Positions 1 to 8,364 of a DNA stretch of 64,000 nucleotides are shown here, piece by piece. Source of the stretch: Comamonas testosteroni ATCC 11996 (GTDB taxonomy: Bacteria > Pseudomonadota > Gammaproteobacteria > Burkholderiales > Burkholderiaceae_C). The position numbers were made by a program, and so were the translations under genes. A model generated the notes under the pieces. The model saw nothing but the letters and a program-made list of their open reading frames with translations. It was not told where the DNA came from and did not search any database. The stretch's first letter is position 1. Each line of letters begins with the position of its first letter. The stretch spans positions 1 to 64,000 of the forward strand of contig NZ_AHIL01000041.1 in NCBI RefSeq assembly GCF_000241525.1, written 5' to 3'.

Positions 1-129
1 CGTACCGACAAGATATTGGTAGTTCAGCAGGCGTAATAGCTATTTATTAACACGTAGTTGCATTTTATAAATATTCTGAATTGTGGTTTTTGCTTACTCG
101 GAAAATCATGATTTTGAAATTCCGGCATT

Positions 130-135
130 TATAAT
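130..135 (+). promoter_or_regulatory. Candidate -10 box of the H-NS-like gene
   Basis: A perfect TATAAT hexamer lies 34 bases before the H-NS-like start codon in an AT-rich leader (bases 1-168). No good -35 hexamer stands at the usual 17-base distance; a TTGAAA at 114-119 is too close. Treat it as a candidate only. Confidence 0.4.
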
Positions 136-168
136 GCAGTCTCTTTAATCAACCAAGAAGCGCAAATC

Positions 169-459
169 ATGAGCACTTACAAGGAACTCCTGAAGCAGAG
201 AGAAGAGCTGGAACAGCAAATCAACGAAGCCCGTTCGCGTGAACTGGCCGACGCTGTGAGCAAGGTTCGCGGCCTGATTGCCGAGTACGGCCTGACTGCT
301 GAAGATGTCTTCCCTCCCGCTCGCGCGCGCTCTTCCGCCAATGCGGGCGCCAAGGTGGCTCCCAAGTATCGTGATCCTGCTACGGGTCAGACTTGGACCG
401 GCCGCGGCAAGCCGCCAAAGTGGATTGCAGACCAGGACCGCGAAAAGTTCGCGATTTGA
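169..459 (+). CDS. H-NS family nucleoid-associated protein
   Basis: A 96-residue protein of the H-NS family, which binds curved AT-rich DNA, compacts it and silences acquired genes. The N-terminal half (about residues 5-45) is a charged, heptad-like coiled coil suited to dimerisation. The C-terminal part (about 60-93) carries the family DNA-binding signature, a conserved block around YRDPATGQTWTGRGKPPKW. Length and layout match the short beta-proteobacterial members (HvrA/BpH3 type). It stands alone, with its own AT-rich leader and a strong terminator immediately downstream. The initiator ATG follows a weak purine-rich AGAAG. Family assignment is firm; which paralogue it is cannot be told. 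Confidence 0.93.
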   Translation: MSTYKELLKQREELEQQINEARSRELADAVSKVRGLIAEYGLTAEDVFPPARARSSANAGAKVAPKYRDPATGQTWTGRGKPPKWIADQDREKFAI

Positions 460-484
460 TCTGCTGTTTGCGCACGTTGAAAGA

Positions 485-507
485 GCCCGCCTTGGCGGGC
501 TTTTTTC
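485..507 (+). terminator. Intrinsic terminator after the H-NS-like gene
   Basis: AGCCCGCC and GGCGGGCT form an 8-bp perfect GC-rich stem with a 2-base loop, followed by a run of T. It starts 25 bases after the stop codon. Confidence 0.9.
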
Positions 508-582
508 ATGGCAGCAAGGTTTGCGGCAGCGCAAACCAGAGTTCTCTTCGATACCGGTGACTAAGCGGCACAATAAGAGTCC

Positions 583-1773
583 ATGAACAAGCAGGTGTTG
601 ATTGCGGGTGGCGGTATTGGCGGTCTGGCAGCCGCCATTGCGGCGGTGCGGGCTGATTGGGATGTGCGCCTGTTCGAGCGTGCCGCGCAGTTTTCGGAAG
701 TCGGAGCCGGCATTCAACTGGGACCCAATGTGGTGCGCCGCCTTCAGGCATGGGGGCTGCAGCGATCGTTGCAGCAGGTCGTGGCCTGCCCTTCGGCCTT
801 GCGAGCCTGCAGTGCCGTGACGGGGCAAGAGCTGGGGCGACTGCCCTTGGGCGCAGATATGGTGCAGCGCTATGGAGCCAGCTACCTCACCATTCATCGA
901 GCCGACCTGCACCAGATTCTGCTGGAGGCATTGCAGGTTCTGCCTCAGGCTCACCTCAACCTCAACCAGTTCGTCAGCAGCTATAGCCAGCAGGACGGTG
1001 TGGTCACCATTCGCACTAGTACCGGCAAGCTCATCGAGGGCGATGCCCTGATCGGCGCTGACGGCGTGCGCAGCGCCGTGCGTGCACAGATGCTGGGCGA
1101 TGGCCCGCCGCGTGTGACCGGGCACCTGGCCTATCGGGCCATGGTGCATCAGGCAAATCTGCCCAAGCGCTTGCGCACCAGCGAGGTCACGGCCTGGATG
1201 GGGCCGCAATTGCATGCCATTCAGTATCCCGTGCGCCGGGGCGAGCTGCAGAATCTGGTGGTCATAGTGCAGGGGCCGGCGCCAGAGGATCTCGACCACT
1301 GGGACCATTCTGCCAATCTGCCCGACCTGCTCCAGCATCTTCAGGGCGCATGCGGTTACCTGCAGGATCTGGTTCAGCATGTTCCCGATGTGGGCGGCGA
1401 ATGGCGTTTGTGGCCGGTGGCCGACCGGCAGCCAGTGTCCTCAGAGACTCAGATGGCGCAAGGCCTTGTGGCCCTGCTGGGCGATGCAGCCCATCCCATG
1501 CGCCCCTATCTGGCGCAGGGTGCGGGCATGGCCATCGAGGATGCGGCCGAGCTGCAAAGTGCGTTGTCCATGCATGATCTGGATGTCAGTCTGCGGCTGC
1601 GCCGCTATGCGCTCAATCGCTGGCAGCGCAATGCCAGGGTGCAGGAGCGCTCGCTGCGCAATGGCCGGATCTTCCATGCGACAGGGCCTATGCGCTGGGG
1701 GCGCGACCTGTCGCTGCGCGCTCTGGGCGGGCGCATCATGGATGTGCCCTGGCTCTATGAGGGTGCGCTTTAG
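583..1773 (+). CDS. FAD-dependent aromatic-ring monooxygenase (salicylate hydroxylase-like)
   Basis: A 396-residue class A flavoprotein monooxygenase. It has the Rossmann dinucleotide motif GGGIGG at residues 9-14, the mid-chain DG motif in IGADGVRSAVR (near 155) and the second FAD motif GDAAHP at 300-305. Such enzymes use NAD(P)H and oxygen to hydroxylate phenolic acids or related rings in the cytosol. Closest in feel to salicylate or 3-hydroxybenzoate hydroxylases, but the substrate cannot be read from sequence. It stands alone, convergent with the following MFS gene; the two stop codons are about 60 bases apart. An aromatic substrate fits the nearby genes for tryptophan breakdown to anthranilate, but that link is inference. 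Confidence 0.85.
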   Translation: MNKQVLIAGGGIGGLAAAIAAVRADWDVRLFERAAQFSEVGAGIQLGPNVVRRLQAWGLQRSLQQVVACPSALRACSAVTGQELGRLPLGADMVQRYGASYLTIHRADLHQILLEALQVLPQAHLNLNQFVSSYSQQDGVVTIRTSTGKLIEGDALIGADGVRSAVRAQMLGDGPPRVTGHLAYRAMVHQANLPKRLRTSEVTAWMGPQLHAIQYPVRRGELQNLVVIVQGPAPEDLDHWDHSANLPDLLQHLQGACGYLQDLVQHVPDVGGEWRLWPVADRQPVSSETQMAQGLVALLGDAAHPMRPYLAQGAGMAIEDAAELQSALSMHDLDVSLRLRRYALNRWQRNARVQERSLRNGRIFHATGPMRWGRDLSLRALGGRIMDVPWLYEGAL

Positions 1774-1834
1774 CGAGAGGTCACCATCACCGGGATGGCT
1801 TTCGCGTCGGCGCCGGCCTGGCAGATAGACAGCT

Positions 1835-3100
1835 TCAGTGGCTTGCCTTGAGCAGCAGCGGCGAAGGCTTGATGAGCTGGTAAGCCAGCACACCGCTGCC
1901 CAGCATGGCGGCAATCATCAGCATCACGGCCTGATAGATGTCGGCATTCTGGCGTTCCGCAACGCCTGCAACCAGGCCGGACAGCCATTGCATGAGCGCG
2001 GCTCCGAGAAACATGGCCATGGTGAAGATGGACAGCGCGCGTCCCGTCGTGGCCTGTGGGTAGGAGGAGCGCACATCGGCATAGATCAGCGTGCCATAGC
2101 CTGAAAGCACACTCATGACCAGCAGCAGCAGCACGCTGCCTACGGATTGGTGGACCAGGGCCAGTGCGACAAAAACGGCGGCCATGAGCAGCGCAAAGCG
2201 TGCAATGCGCTGGCGGCGCCTGGCCGGACCGGGGTCCAGCCGGCCGAACATGGAAGGCACAAACAGCGAAATGACGGAGCAGGCCAGTGCCACATTGCCG
2301 GTCGTGACCAATGAAAACTGGTAGCGATCCATCAGCATGGGACTGAGCCAGAGGCCGCGCACGGTGAGGAACGAGGCATAGCTGACCATGCCCAGCAGCA
2401 CAATGCCCCAGGTATGGGGCAGCAGCAGCAGGCTGCCAAAACCTTGCAGTGCCTGCATGAAGCCGGGTTTGGGCTGGGAGTCCCCGGGAAGCTCGGGCTC
2501 GTGCACCTTGAAGAAGATCAGCAGCCAGGACAGCACACTCAGCACCGCCAGCAGCGCAAAGCCGGCGCGCCAGCCCATATGCTGCACCAGCCAGGCCATG
2601 GGCGTGCCGGTAAACAGCAGGCCCAGCCCGCCCAGGCCAAGGCCTATGCCCGAGAGGTAGGCAAATTTATCGGCCGGAAAGTGGCGCGCAATAAACATGG
2701 TGCTGGCCAGAAAGGCGGGCGAGCAGCCCACGCCGATCAGCAACTGGCCCAGCATCAGCCAGGAATAGCTGGGTGCGAGTGCGGACAGCGCAGCCCCCGC
2801 AATCGACAGCGGAAAGGCTAGCAGCACGGTGCGGCGCAGGCCGTAGATATCCATGCCTATGCCCATAAGTAGCTGGGCCACGCCGAAGGACAGTGCGAAC
2901 AGCCCGGCAAACGAGCCCAGCGACTGCGCGGACAAGCCGAAGTCCGTGCGCAGACCGTCGGCGATGATGGAGGTGACGGTTCTGAAGGCCTGGCTCAGTG
3001 CAAAGCCCGTGAGCAGGCAGACCAGCATGGCCCAGCCGGAAGAGTCGGGTTTTGGACTGGTGTTCGGCGCTGGCGGGGCGGCGCTGTGATCGGAGGGCAT
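1835..3100 (-). CDS. Major facilitator superfamily transporter
   Basis: A 421-residue membrane protein with about twelve hydrophobic segments and a long hydrophilic loop in the middle. An MFS-type signature follows TM2 (GMDIYGLRRTV, near residue 82). It belongs broadly to the nitrate/sulfonate/organic-anion type MFS carriers; the substrate is unknown. It lies 110 bases downstream of kynA on the same strand, so cotranscription is possible and it could move a kynurenine-pathway compound. That is inference from position only. The N-terminal 20 residues are Pro/Ser-rich and cytoplasmic. Confidence 0.85.
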   Translation of the reverse strand: MPSDHSAAPPAPNTSPKPDSSGWAMLVCLLTGFALSQAFRTVTSIIADGLRTDFGLSAQSLGSFAGLFALSFGVAQLLMGIGMDIYGLRRTVLLAFPLSIAGAALSALAPSYSWLMLGQLLIGVGCSPAFLASTMFIARHFPADKFAYLSGIGLGLGGLGLLFTGTPMAWLVQHMGWRAGFALLAVLSVLSWLLIFFKVHEPELPGDSQPKPGFMQALQGFGSLLLLPHTWGIVLLGMVSYASFLTVRGLWLSPMLMDRYQFSLVTTGNVALACSVISLFVPSMFGRLDPGPARRRQRIARFALLMAAVFVALALVHQSVGSVLLLLVMSVLSGYGTLIYADVRSSYPQATTGRALSIFTMAMFLGAALMQWLSGLVAGVAERQNADIYQAVMLMIAAMLGSGVLAYQLIKPSPLLLKASH

Positions 3101-3210
3101 GGGCGGTTTGTTGCGATGTTAGGTTTTGCACGGAGCCTAAATAATTCAGGCTGCCCGCGCTGTCACGAAAGAGCAGCAGGGGCAGCCTGAGTGGCGATGG
3201 CCAAAGCGGC

Positions 3211-4086
3211 TTACAGCTCGGTGCGCAGACTCCAGATCTCGGGGAACAGCACCACGTCCAGCATCTTCTTGAGATAGCTCACACCGCCGGTGCCGCCTGT
3301 GCCGCGCTTGAAGCCGATGACGCGCTCCACCGTGGTCAGATGGCGAAAGCGCCAGAGACGGAAGGCATCCTCGATATCGGCCAGCTTTTCTCCCAGCTGG
3401 TACAGATCCCAGTGCTTGTGCGGGTCACGGTAGACGGTGATCCAGGCCTGTTTCACGCCCTCGCTGGCCTCATAGGGCTGGGTCCAGTCGCGCTGCAGAC
3501 GGTCGGCAGGAACCGCTATGCCTTCGCGGGCCAGCAGTTGCAGGGCCACGTCGTACAGCGATGGCGATTCGTAGGCAGCCTGTACCTGGGCCAGCAGGTC
3601 CGAGCGGTGGGCGTGGGGCTGGAGCATGGCCGCATTCTTGTTGCCCAGCGCAAACTCGATACAGCGGTACTGGTAGCTCTGAAAGCCGCTGGAGTTGGCC
3701 AGGTAGGGGCGCATGGCCGAGTACTCGGGCGGCGTCATGGTCGACAGCACGGTCCAGGCGCTGACCAGCTGCTCCATGATGCGCGAGACGCGAGCCAGCA
3801 TCTTGAAGGCATCGGGCTTGGTCTCGCCCGAGGCATTGGCAATGGCTGCCGTAGCCGCGCGCACCTCGTGCAGCATCAGCTTCATCCACAGCTCGCTGGT
3901 CTGGTGCTGCACGATGAACAGCATCTCGTCATGGGCAGGCGACAGCGGGTGCTGGGCCGTGAGAATCTGGTCCAGATGCAGATAGTCGCCATAGCTCATG
4001 TCACGGCTGAAGTCGAGCTGGGCTTTCTCGTCGTGGACGATGGCGGCGCCGCCATGCATAGGGCAGCCGGAGGATTCATTCGTCAT
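3211..4086 (-). CDS. kynA: Tryptophan 2,3-dioxygenase
   Basis: A 291-residue heme dioxygenase that opens the indole ring of L-tryptophan to N-formylkynurenine, the first step of the kynurenine pathway. Family hallmarks seen: the N-terminal block with [14 protein letters not shown], the central [13 protein letters not shown] region, and the C-terminal [21 protein letters not shown] block carrying the heme-ligand histidine. A longer upstream start exists, but the ATG at 4086 gives the usual N-terminus ([13 protein letters not shown]). The gene is divergent from the Ada-like gene. The later pathway genes kynU and kynB lie 4-6 kb away on the same strand, separated by unrelated genes. Confidence 0.96.
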   Translation of the reverse strand: MTNESSGCPMHGGAAIVHDEKAQLDFSRDMSYGDYLHLDQILTAQHPLSPAHDEMLFIVQHQTSELWMKLMLHEVRAATAAIANASGETKPDAFKMLARVSRIMEQLVSAWTVLSTMTPPEYSAMRPYLANSSGFQSYQYRCIEFALGNKNAAMLQPHAHRSDLLAQVQAAYESPSLYDVALQLLAREGIAVPADRLQRDWTQPYEASEGVKQAWITVYRDPHKHWDLYQLGEKLADIEDAFRLWRFRHLTTVERVIGFKRGTGGTGGVSYLKKMLDVVLFPEIWSLRTEL

Positions 4087-4241
4087 GGTGAAGTCATTGT
4101 TGATGGACAGGTGCGCGCAGCGTAACCGAATCCGGGCACACAAAGCCTGCAAGAACGTGGATGCAAGCTGCCATAGCTTTGCGTAAAGTCAGGCCAGACA
4201 CAGACCGATGACAGAAAACGCACTCCGCCGAGATTCACGCC

Positions 4242-5120
4242 ATGCCCAGTCCTCTGCCTTCCACCGCCGCTGCAAATTCGCAAACCGATGAGCGCATGAT
4301 CCAGTGCTGCCGCTGGCTGGAGAGCGAGGAGCCCATGCCCGCTCTGGAGGAGCTGGCGCAGCGCCTCGGGCTCAGTCCCTGGCAGTTGCACCGCAACTTC
4401 AAGCGCGCCACGGGGCTTACGCCCAAGGCCTATGCCAAGGCCTATCGCGGCAGGCATGTGCGTGCCGCGCTGGCGCAGGAGGCCAGCGAGTCGGTCACCG
4501 ATGCGGCCTATCTGAGCGGCTATGAAGCCAGCAGCAGCTTCTACAAGGACGCGCCGGCCATGCTGGGCATGGCGCCGCAGTCCTATCGCAGGCGCGGCCA
4601 GGACCAGCGCATCCGCTTTGCCCTGGCCGAATGCTCGCTGGGCAGCCTGCTGGTGGCCAGCACCGACAAGGGCGTGTGCTGCGTGCTGCTGGGCGATGAT
4701 CCCCATGCGCTGGTGGACGATCTGCAGCAGCGTTTTGCGGCGGCGCAACTGATCGGGGCCGACGCCCGGTATGAACAGACCGTGGCCCAGGTGGTGGCCC
4801 TGATGGAGCAGCCCAGGCTGGGGCTGGCCCTGCCGCTGGATATTCAGGGCACGGCGTTTCAGCAGCGCGTGTGGCAGGCGCTGCAGAGCATTCCGGCCGG
4901 CAAGACTGTCAGCTACAGTGAGCTGGCCCGGCAACTGGGCCAGCCCAGCGCCACGCGGGCCGTGGCCAGCGCGGTGGCTGCCAACCCGATTGCAGTGGCC
5001 GTGCCCTGTCATCGTGTGCTGCGCAATGACGGCAGCATCTCGGGCTATCGCTGGGGCGTGGAGCGCAAGCGTGCGCTGCTGCTGCGCGAGGCCCAGCAGG
5101 CCCAGCTCAAGCTCTCTTAA
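4242..5120 (+). CDS. Ada-like AraC regulator fused to O6-methylguanine-DNA methyltransferase
   Basis: A 292-residue two-domain protein. Residues about 20-115 form an AraC-type double helix-turn-helix; residues about 200-285 form the alkyltransferase domain with the acceptor-cysteine motif PCHRV (Cys near 256). It should repair O6-alkylguanine by suicide transfer and regulate repair genes. The N-terminal zinc/four-cysteine phosphotriester domain of E. coli Ada, which is the methyl sensor for activation, is absent. If the AraC part is still switched by alkylation, the signal must come differently. AlkA lies 140 bases downstream on the same strand, an alkylation-repair pair. The ATG is preceded only by a weak ribosome-binding site. 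Confidence 0.92.
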   Translation: MPSPLPSTAAANSQTDERMIQCCRWLESEEPMPALEELAQRLGLSPWQLHRNFKRATGLTPKAYAKAYRGRHVRAALAQEASESVTDAAYLSGYEASSSFYKDAPAMLGMAPQSYRRRGQDQRIRFALAECSLGSLLVASTDKGVCCVLLGDDPHALVDDLQQRFAAAQLIGADARYEQTVAQVVALMEQPRLGLALPLDIQGTAFQQRVWQALQSIPAGKTVSYSELARQLGQPSATRAVASAVAANPIAVAVPCHRVLRNDGSISGYRWGVERKRALLLREAQQAQLKLS

Positions 5121-5124
5121 AGAG

Positions 5125-5200
5125 AGCTGCTATCGCATTCCTCACAATGATTTTGAATAGATATCTATCTGAAATCATTGTCTGATAAGCGATAGAAGCT
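5125..5200. repeat. Dispersed palindromic element, family A copy 1
   Basis: An imperfect inverted repeat of two roughly 30-base arms (5125-5154 and 5171-5200). Both outer ends read AGCTNCTATCGC, and the inner parts share CAATGATTT. It lies between the Ada-like and alkA genes and resembles the elements at 17587 and 48072 in its AGCTGC/AGAAGCT ends. Confidence 0.7.
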
Positions 5201-5261
5201 ATGAATTTTACGAATGAAGCACAGGCGCGCCACGGCGCTGCCCGCTGTGATAGAAAACCGC

Positions 5262-6203
5262 ATGCTGCTTGAAGTCTCCATTGCCCTGCCCGCGCGTTAC
5301 CGCTTTGACGAATTCGTGCATTTCCATGATCGCGACGAACAGCAGCTGGCCGAGCGGGTCGATGCCGGTGCGCGCAGCCTGCACAAGGCCATCATGTGGC
5401 AGCGCAGCCCCGCCTTGCTGCAGCTGCAATGGCAGAGCGGACAGGTGCAGGCCAGCTTGGATGCGCCGCAGGCAGAGTCGGCTGCGGCAGACCGGGCTGC
5501 GCTGCAAGCGATGGTGAAACGCATGCTGGGGCTGATCTACGCGCCCGGCCAGCTGGAGCTGGCGCATGGCGACCACCCCGAGCTGGGCGCGCTGCTCTCG
5601 CGCCAGGCCGGCCTGCATGTGCCCGGCTCGCCTACGCCCTTCGAGGCGCTGACCTGGGCCATCACCGGCCAGCAGATCACGGTGGCCGTGGCCGTTTCGC
5701 TGCGGCGCAAGCTGATAGCGCTGGCGGGCGAGCTGATGGCGCAAGACGGGGGCATGCCGGCGCTGCACGCCTATCCCGATGCACCGCGCGTGGCGGCCTT
5801 GGGGCTGGACGCGCTGCGCGGCGCGGGCTTTTCCCAGGCCAAGGCCCAGACTCTGCTGGCCGTGGCCCAGGCCGTTGCCGACGATAGCCTGCCGCTGGAC
5901 GACTGGGCCGCCCGCAGCGCCGCCGGCCGTTGGGATGAGGAGGATGTGGCCGCTGCCTCGGCGCAATTGCTGGCGGTCAAGGGCATAGGGCCGTGGACGG
6001 TGAACTACACCTTGCTGCGCGGCTATGGCTGGCCCGACGGCAGCCTGCACGGGGATGTGGCGGTGCGCCGGGCCATCGGTCTGCTCACGGGCAGCGACAA
6101 GCCCGATGCGCGTGCCGCCAGCGACTGGCTGGAGCAGTTCAGGCCCTGGCGCGCACTGGTGGCCGCACACCTGTGGGCCTCGCTGGCCGACAGCGCCTAT
6201 TAG
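5262..6203 (+). CDS. alkA: DNA-3-methyladenine glycosylase II
   Basis: A 313-residue base-excision glycosylase of the HhH-GPD superfamily that removes 3-methyladenine and other alkylated bases. The helix-hairpin-helix (AVKGIGPWTVNYTLLRGYG) is followed about 15 residues later by the catalytic aspartate in SLHGDVAVRRAIG. The N-terminal AlkA-type domain (about 1-90) is present, including its phenylalanine-rich start. An upstream in-frame ATG at 5214 falls in the repeat-bearing leader; the ATG at 5262 gives the expected beginning, MLLEVSIALPARY. It follows the Ada-like gene on the same strand, separated by a palindromic element that may split or attenuate the unit. Confidence 0.92.
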   Translation: MLLEVSIALPARYRFDEFVHFHDRDEQQLAERVDAGARSLHKAIMWQRSPALLQLQWQSGQVQASLDAPQAESAAADRAALQAMVKRMLGLIYAPGQLELAHGDHPELGALLSRQAGLHVPGSPTPFEALTWAITGQQITVAVAVSLRRKLIALAGELMAQDGGMPALHAYPDAPRVAALGLDALRGAGFSQAKAQTLLAVAQAVADDSLPLDDWAARSAAGRWDEEDVAAASAQLLAVKGIGPWTVNYTLLRGYGWPDGSLHGDVAVRRAIGLLTGSDKPDARAASDWLEQFRPWRALVAAHLWASLADSAY

Positions 6204-6244
6204 CGCCTATTAACGCCTATTGAGAGGCGACAGGCGGCAGCGCT

Positions 6245-6817
6245 TCAGAGCGGCGACAGCACCAGCAGCAGCAGGCGTGCGGGCTGGCCCGAGGCATTGG
6301 CCAGCCGGTGCTCGCTGTCCACCACCAGCGTGGCCGTGTCGCCCGCGTGCAGCAGCACCTGCTCCTGGGCGGTGAAGACTTCGATGCTGCCTTCGAGCAC
6401 ATGAAAGACCTCGCGCGTGCCTGCGCGATGGGCCGCGAAATGGCTGGAGACTGCATGCGGCGGAAACCGGTAATGCACCAGGTTCACGCCCGCGCTGGGG
6501 CTGGCCAGGGCCAGGCGCTCCACGCCGCTGGCCTCGTCGACAAAGCGCAGATTCTCGCCGGCGCGCGTGATCTGCGCACTGGGCGCGCTTTGCACCAGCT
6601 CGCCCAGCTCGCAGCCCAGGCCTTGTGCGATCGCCATCGCATTGCGCAGGCTGGTGGCCAGCAGGCCGCGCTCCACGCGCGACAGCGCGCCCGGTGAGAC
6701 GCCGCTGGCCTGGGCCAGCTGATCCAGTGTGATGCCCAGCTGGGCGCGGCGTGCGCGGACGGCGGCGCCGAAAAGCGCATCGTGCTCCGATGCCTGCGAT
6801 GCGGTGGTGGAGTTCAA
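6245..6817 (-). CDS. XRE-cupin transcriptional regulator
   Basis: A 190-residue regulator with an N-terminal XRE-type helix-turn-helix (about residues 14-68, LDQLAQASGVSPGALSRVERG) and a C-terminal cupin sensor domain (about 110-185, including LEGSIEVFTAQEQVLLHAGDTATLV). Members of this group (PuuR/MmsR-like) usually bind a small metabolite in the cupin and repress adjacent transport or catabolic genes. It is divergent from the LctP-type permease with only about 90 bases between. That gap holds an inverted repeat overlapping a promoter, so control of the permease and of itself is likely. The ligand is unknown. Confidence 0.9.
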   Translation of the reverse strand: MNSTTASQASEHDALFGAAVRARRAQLGITLDQLAQASGVSPGALSRVERGLLATSLRNAMAIAQGLGCELGELVQSAPSAQITRAGENLRFVDEASGVERLALASPSAGVNLVHYRFPPHAVSSHFAAHRAGTREVFHVLEGSIEVFTAQEQVLLHAGDTATLVVDSEHRLANASGQPARLLLLVLSPL

Positions 6818-6850
6818 GCCTGGCTCCTTGTCATGGCGTCTGTTTTTGTG

Positions 6851-6892
6851 TTGAAAATTTTCCTATGAGAAAATAATTTTGCGTATAGGAAA
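6851..6892 (+). promoter_or_regulatory. Promoter with overlapping inverted repeat between XRE-cupin regulator and permease
   Basis: A TTGAAA -35 at 6851-6856 and ATAATT -10 at 6873-6878 (16-base spacer) face the permease. Inverted-repeat arms TTTCCTAT (6859-6866) and ATAGGAAA (6885-6892) straddle the -10 box and the expected start point. This is a likely operator for the divergent XRE-cupin regulator, by inference. Confidence 0.55.
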
Positions 6893-6914
6893 TTATTTTT
6901 CAAGGATGAATGCA

Positions 6915-8330
6915 ATGTACATGTTTATCAGTGCCTTGCCCGTGGCCACCGTCATCGCCGTTTTGCTGGCGGGCTGGCGCTCGCTGCATGCCGCAGCGCT
7001 GGGCGTGGCGGTGGCGCTGCTGGTGATTGCCGCAGCCTTTGCGCAGCCCGCTTCAACATGGCTGGCCGCCGGCATGCACTGGGCGCCGGTGCTGCTGGAA
7101 GTGCTGCTGATCGTGGGCGGCGGGCTGCTGCTGTCCGAGGTGCTGCGCGAGTTGGGAGCGCAGAAGGCCCTGGCCGACTGGCTGCTGGCCAGGGCCGGCA
7201 GCGGCACGGGCGCCGTGCTGCTGGTGGTGCATGGCATCACGCCGTTTGCCGAGTCGGTCACCGGCTTTGGCGTGGGCGTGACCATAGGCATACCGCTGCT
7301 CGCCCACTACGGGCTGCCGCCGCGCAAGGTGGTGCTCATCGGCCTGCTGGGCCTGTGCGCCGTGCCCTGGGGCTCCATGGGGCCGGGGACGCTGGTGGCG
7401 GCCACCATGGCCGGTCTGCCGTTCAAGGAGCTGGGTCAGGCTTCGGCGCTGGTCAGCGTGATTCCGTTTGTCATCACCGGCATGGCGGCGGCGGCTCTGG
7501 CGAGTGCGCCGGGCCGCCGGCGACAGGCCTTGTTGCAGGGCCTTCTGTCGGGTCTGTTGCTGACGGCGGCCGTGGCTCTGATGAATACCCTGGCCGGCAC
7601 GGCGCCAGCTGGGGCGCTCGGTGCCTTGCTGGTGGTGGGCTGGCATCTGCTGCGCCTGAGGCTGGGTGTGTCGCAAGCGGACGCGGACAAGCCGCCTCTG
7701 AGCGCGCCGGGGCGGCGTGCGCTGGCGGCCTATGCGCTGCTGCTGGGCGGTGTGCTGGCGGCCGCGGCGCTGCTGCGCGTCCTGGATCTGCCCGCCGTCT
7801 GGCATGGGCTGGCTTCACCGGGGCTGTGGCTGCTGGTGGCGGCGGTTTTTTTCACGCAGGGCCGGCCGGCGCGCCCATCGCTGGCAAAGGTCTGGCGCTC
7901 CTGGCTGCAGGTGGCACCGGTCACGGCGCTGTTCATTGTGCTGGGCGTGCTGATGGCGGTCTCGGGCATGGCCGCGCAGCTGGCGCAGGCGCTGGCCCGC
8001 AGCGGGCCGCTGTATCTGCTGGCCGCACCGTTTGTGGGCGCGCTGGGCGGTTTCGTGACCGGCTCCAATACCGGGGCCAATGCCATGTTCGCGGCCACGC
8101 AGGCCGAGATCGCCCAGGCGCTGGGCGCGCCGCTGCTGCCATTCATGGCCGTGCACAACGTCAGTGCCTCGCTGCTGCTCATGGCTTCGCCCGGCAAGGT
8201 GGAGATGGCGGTGCAACTGCTGACGCAAGGCGCTGCCCAGCGGCGCTGGGTGCAGCAAAGCGTGCTGATGCTGGCCCTGGCCGCCGTTGCGCTGATGGGT
8301 GTGCTCAATTGGAGCTGGGCGCGGGCCTGA
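6915..8330 (+). CDS. LctP-type (L-lactate permease family) transporter
   Basis: A 471-residue inner-membrane protein with about 12-13 hydrophobic segments. It has the conserved LctP blocks around GITPFAESVTGFGVGVTIG (near residue 110) and VTGSNTGANAMF in the C-terminal third. The family imports lactate or glycolate with protons. This one is shorter than typical LldP (about 550), so the substrate could be another 2-hydroxy or organic acid. Three in-frame ATGs occur (6906, 6915, 6921). AAGGA at 6902-6906 is spaced correctly for 6915 and overlaps 6906, so I chose 6915. Divergent from the XRE-cupin regulator. Confidence 0.85.
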   Translation: MYMFISALPVATVIAVLLAGWRSLHAAALGVAVALLVIAAAFAQPASTWLAAGMHWAPVLLEVLLIVGGGLLLSEVLRELGAQKALADWLLARAGSGTGAVLLVVHGITPFAESVTGFGVGVTIGIPLLAHYGLPPRKVVLIGLLGLCAVPWGSMGPGTLVAATMAGLPFKELGQASALVSVIPFVITGMAAAALASAPGRRRQALLQGLLSGLLLTAAVALMNTLAGTAPAGALGALLVVGWHLLRLRLGVSQADADKPPLSAPGRRALAAYALLLGGVLAAAALLRVLDLPAVWHGLASPGLWLLVAAVFFTQGRPARPSLAKVWRSWLQVAPVTALFIVLGVLMAVSGMAAQLAQALARSGPLYLLAAPFVGALGGFVTGSNTGANAMFAATQAEIAQALGAPLLPFMAVHNVSASLLLMASPGKVEMAVQLLTQGAAQRRWVQQSVLMLALAAVALMGVLNWSWARA

Positions 8331-8364
8331 CCGTATGCTGGCCGGCCCGCGCCCGGTGCCTGCC

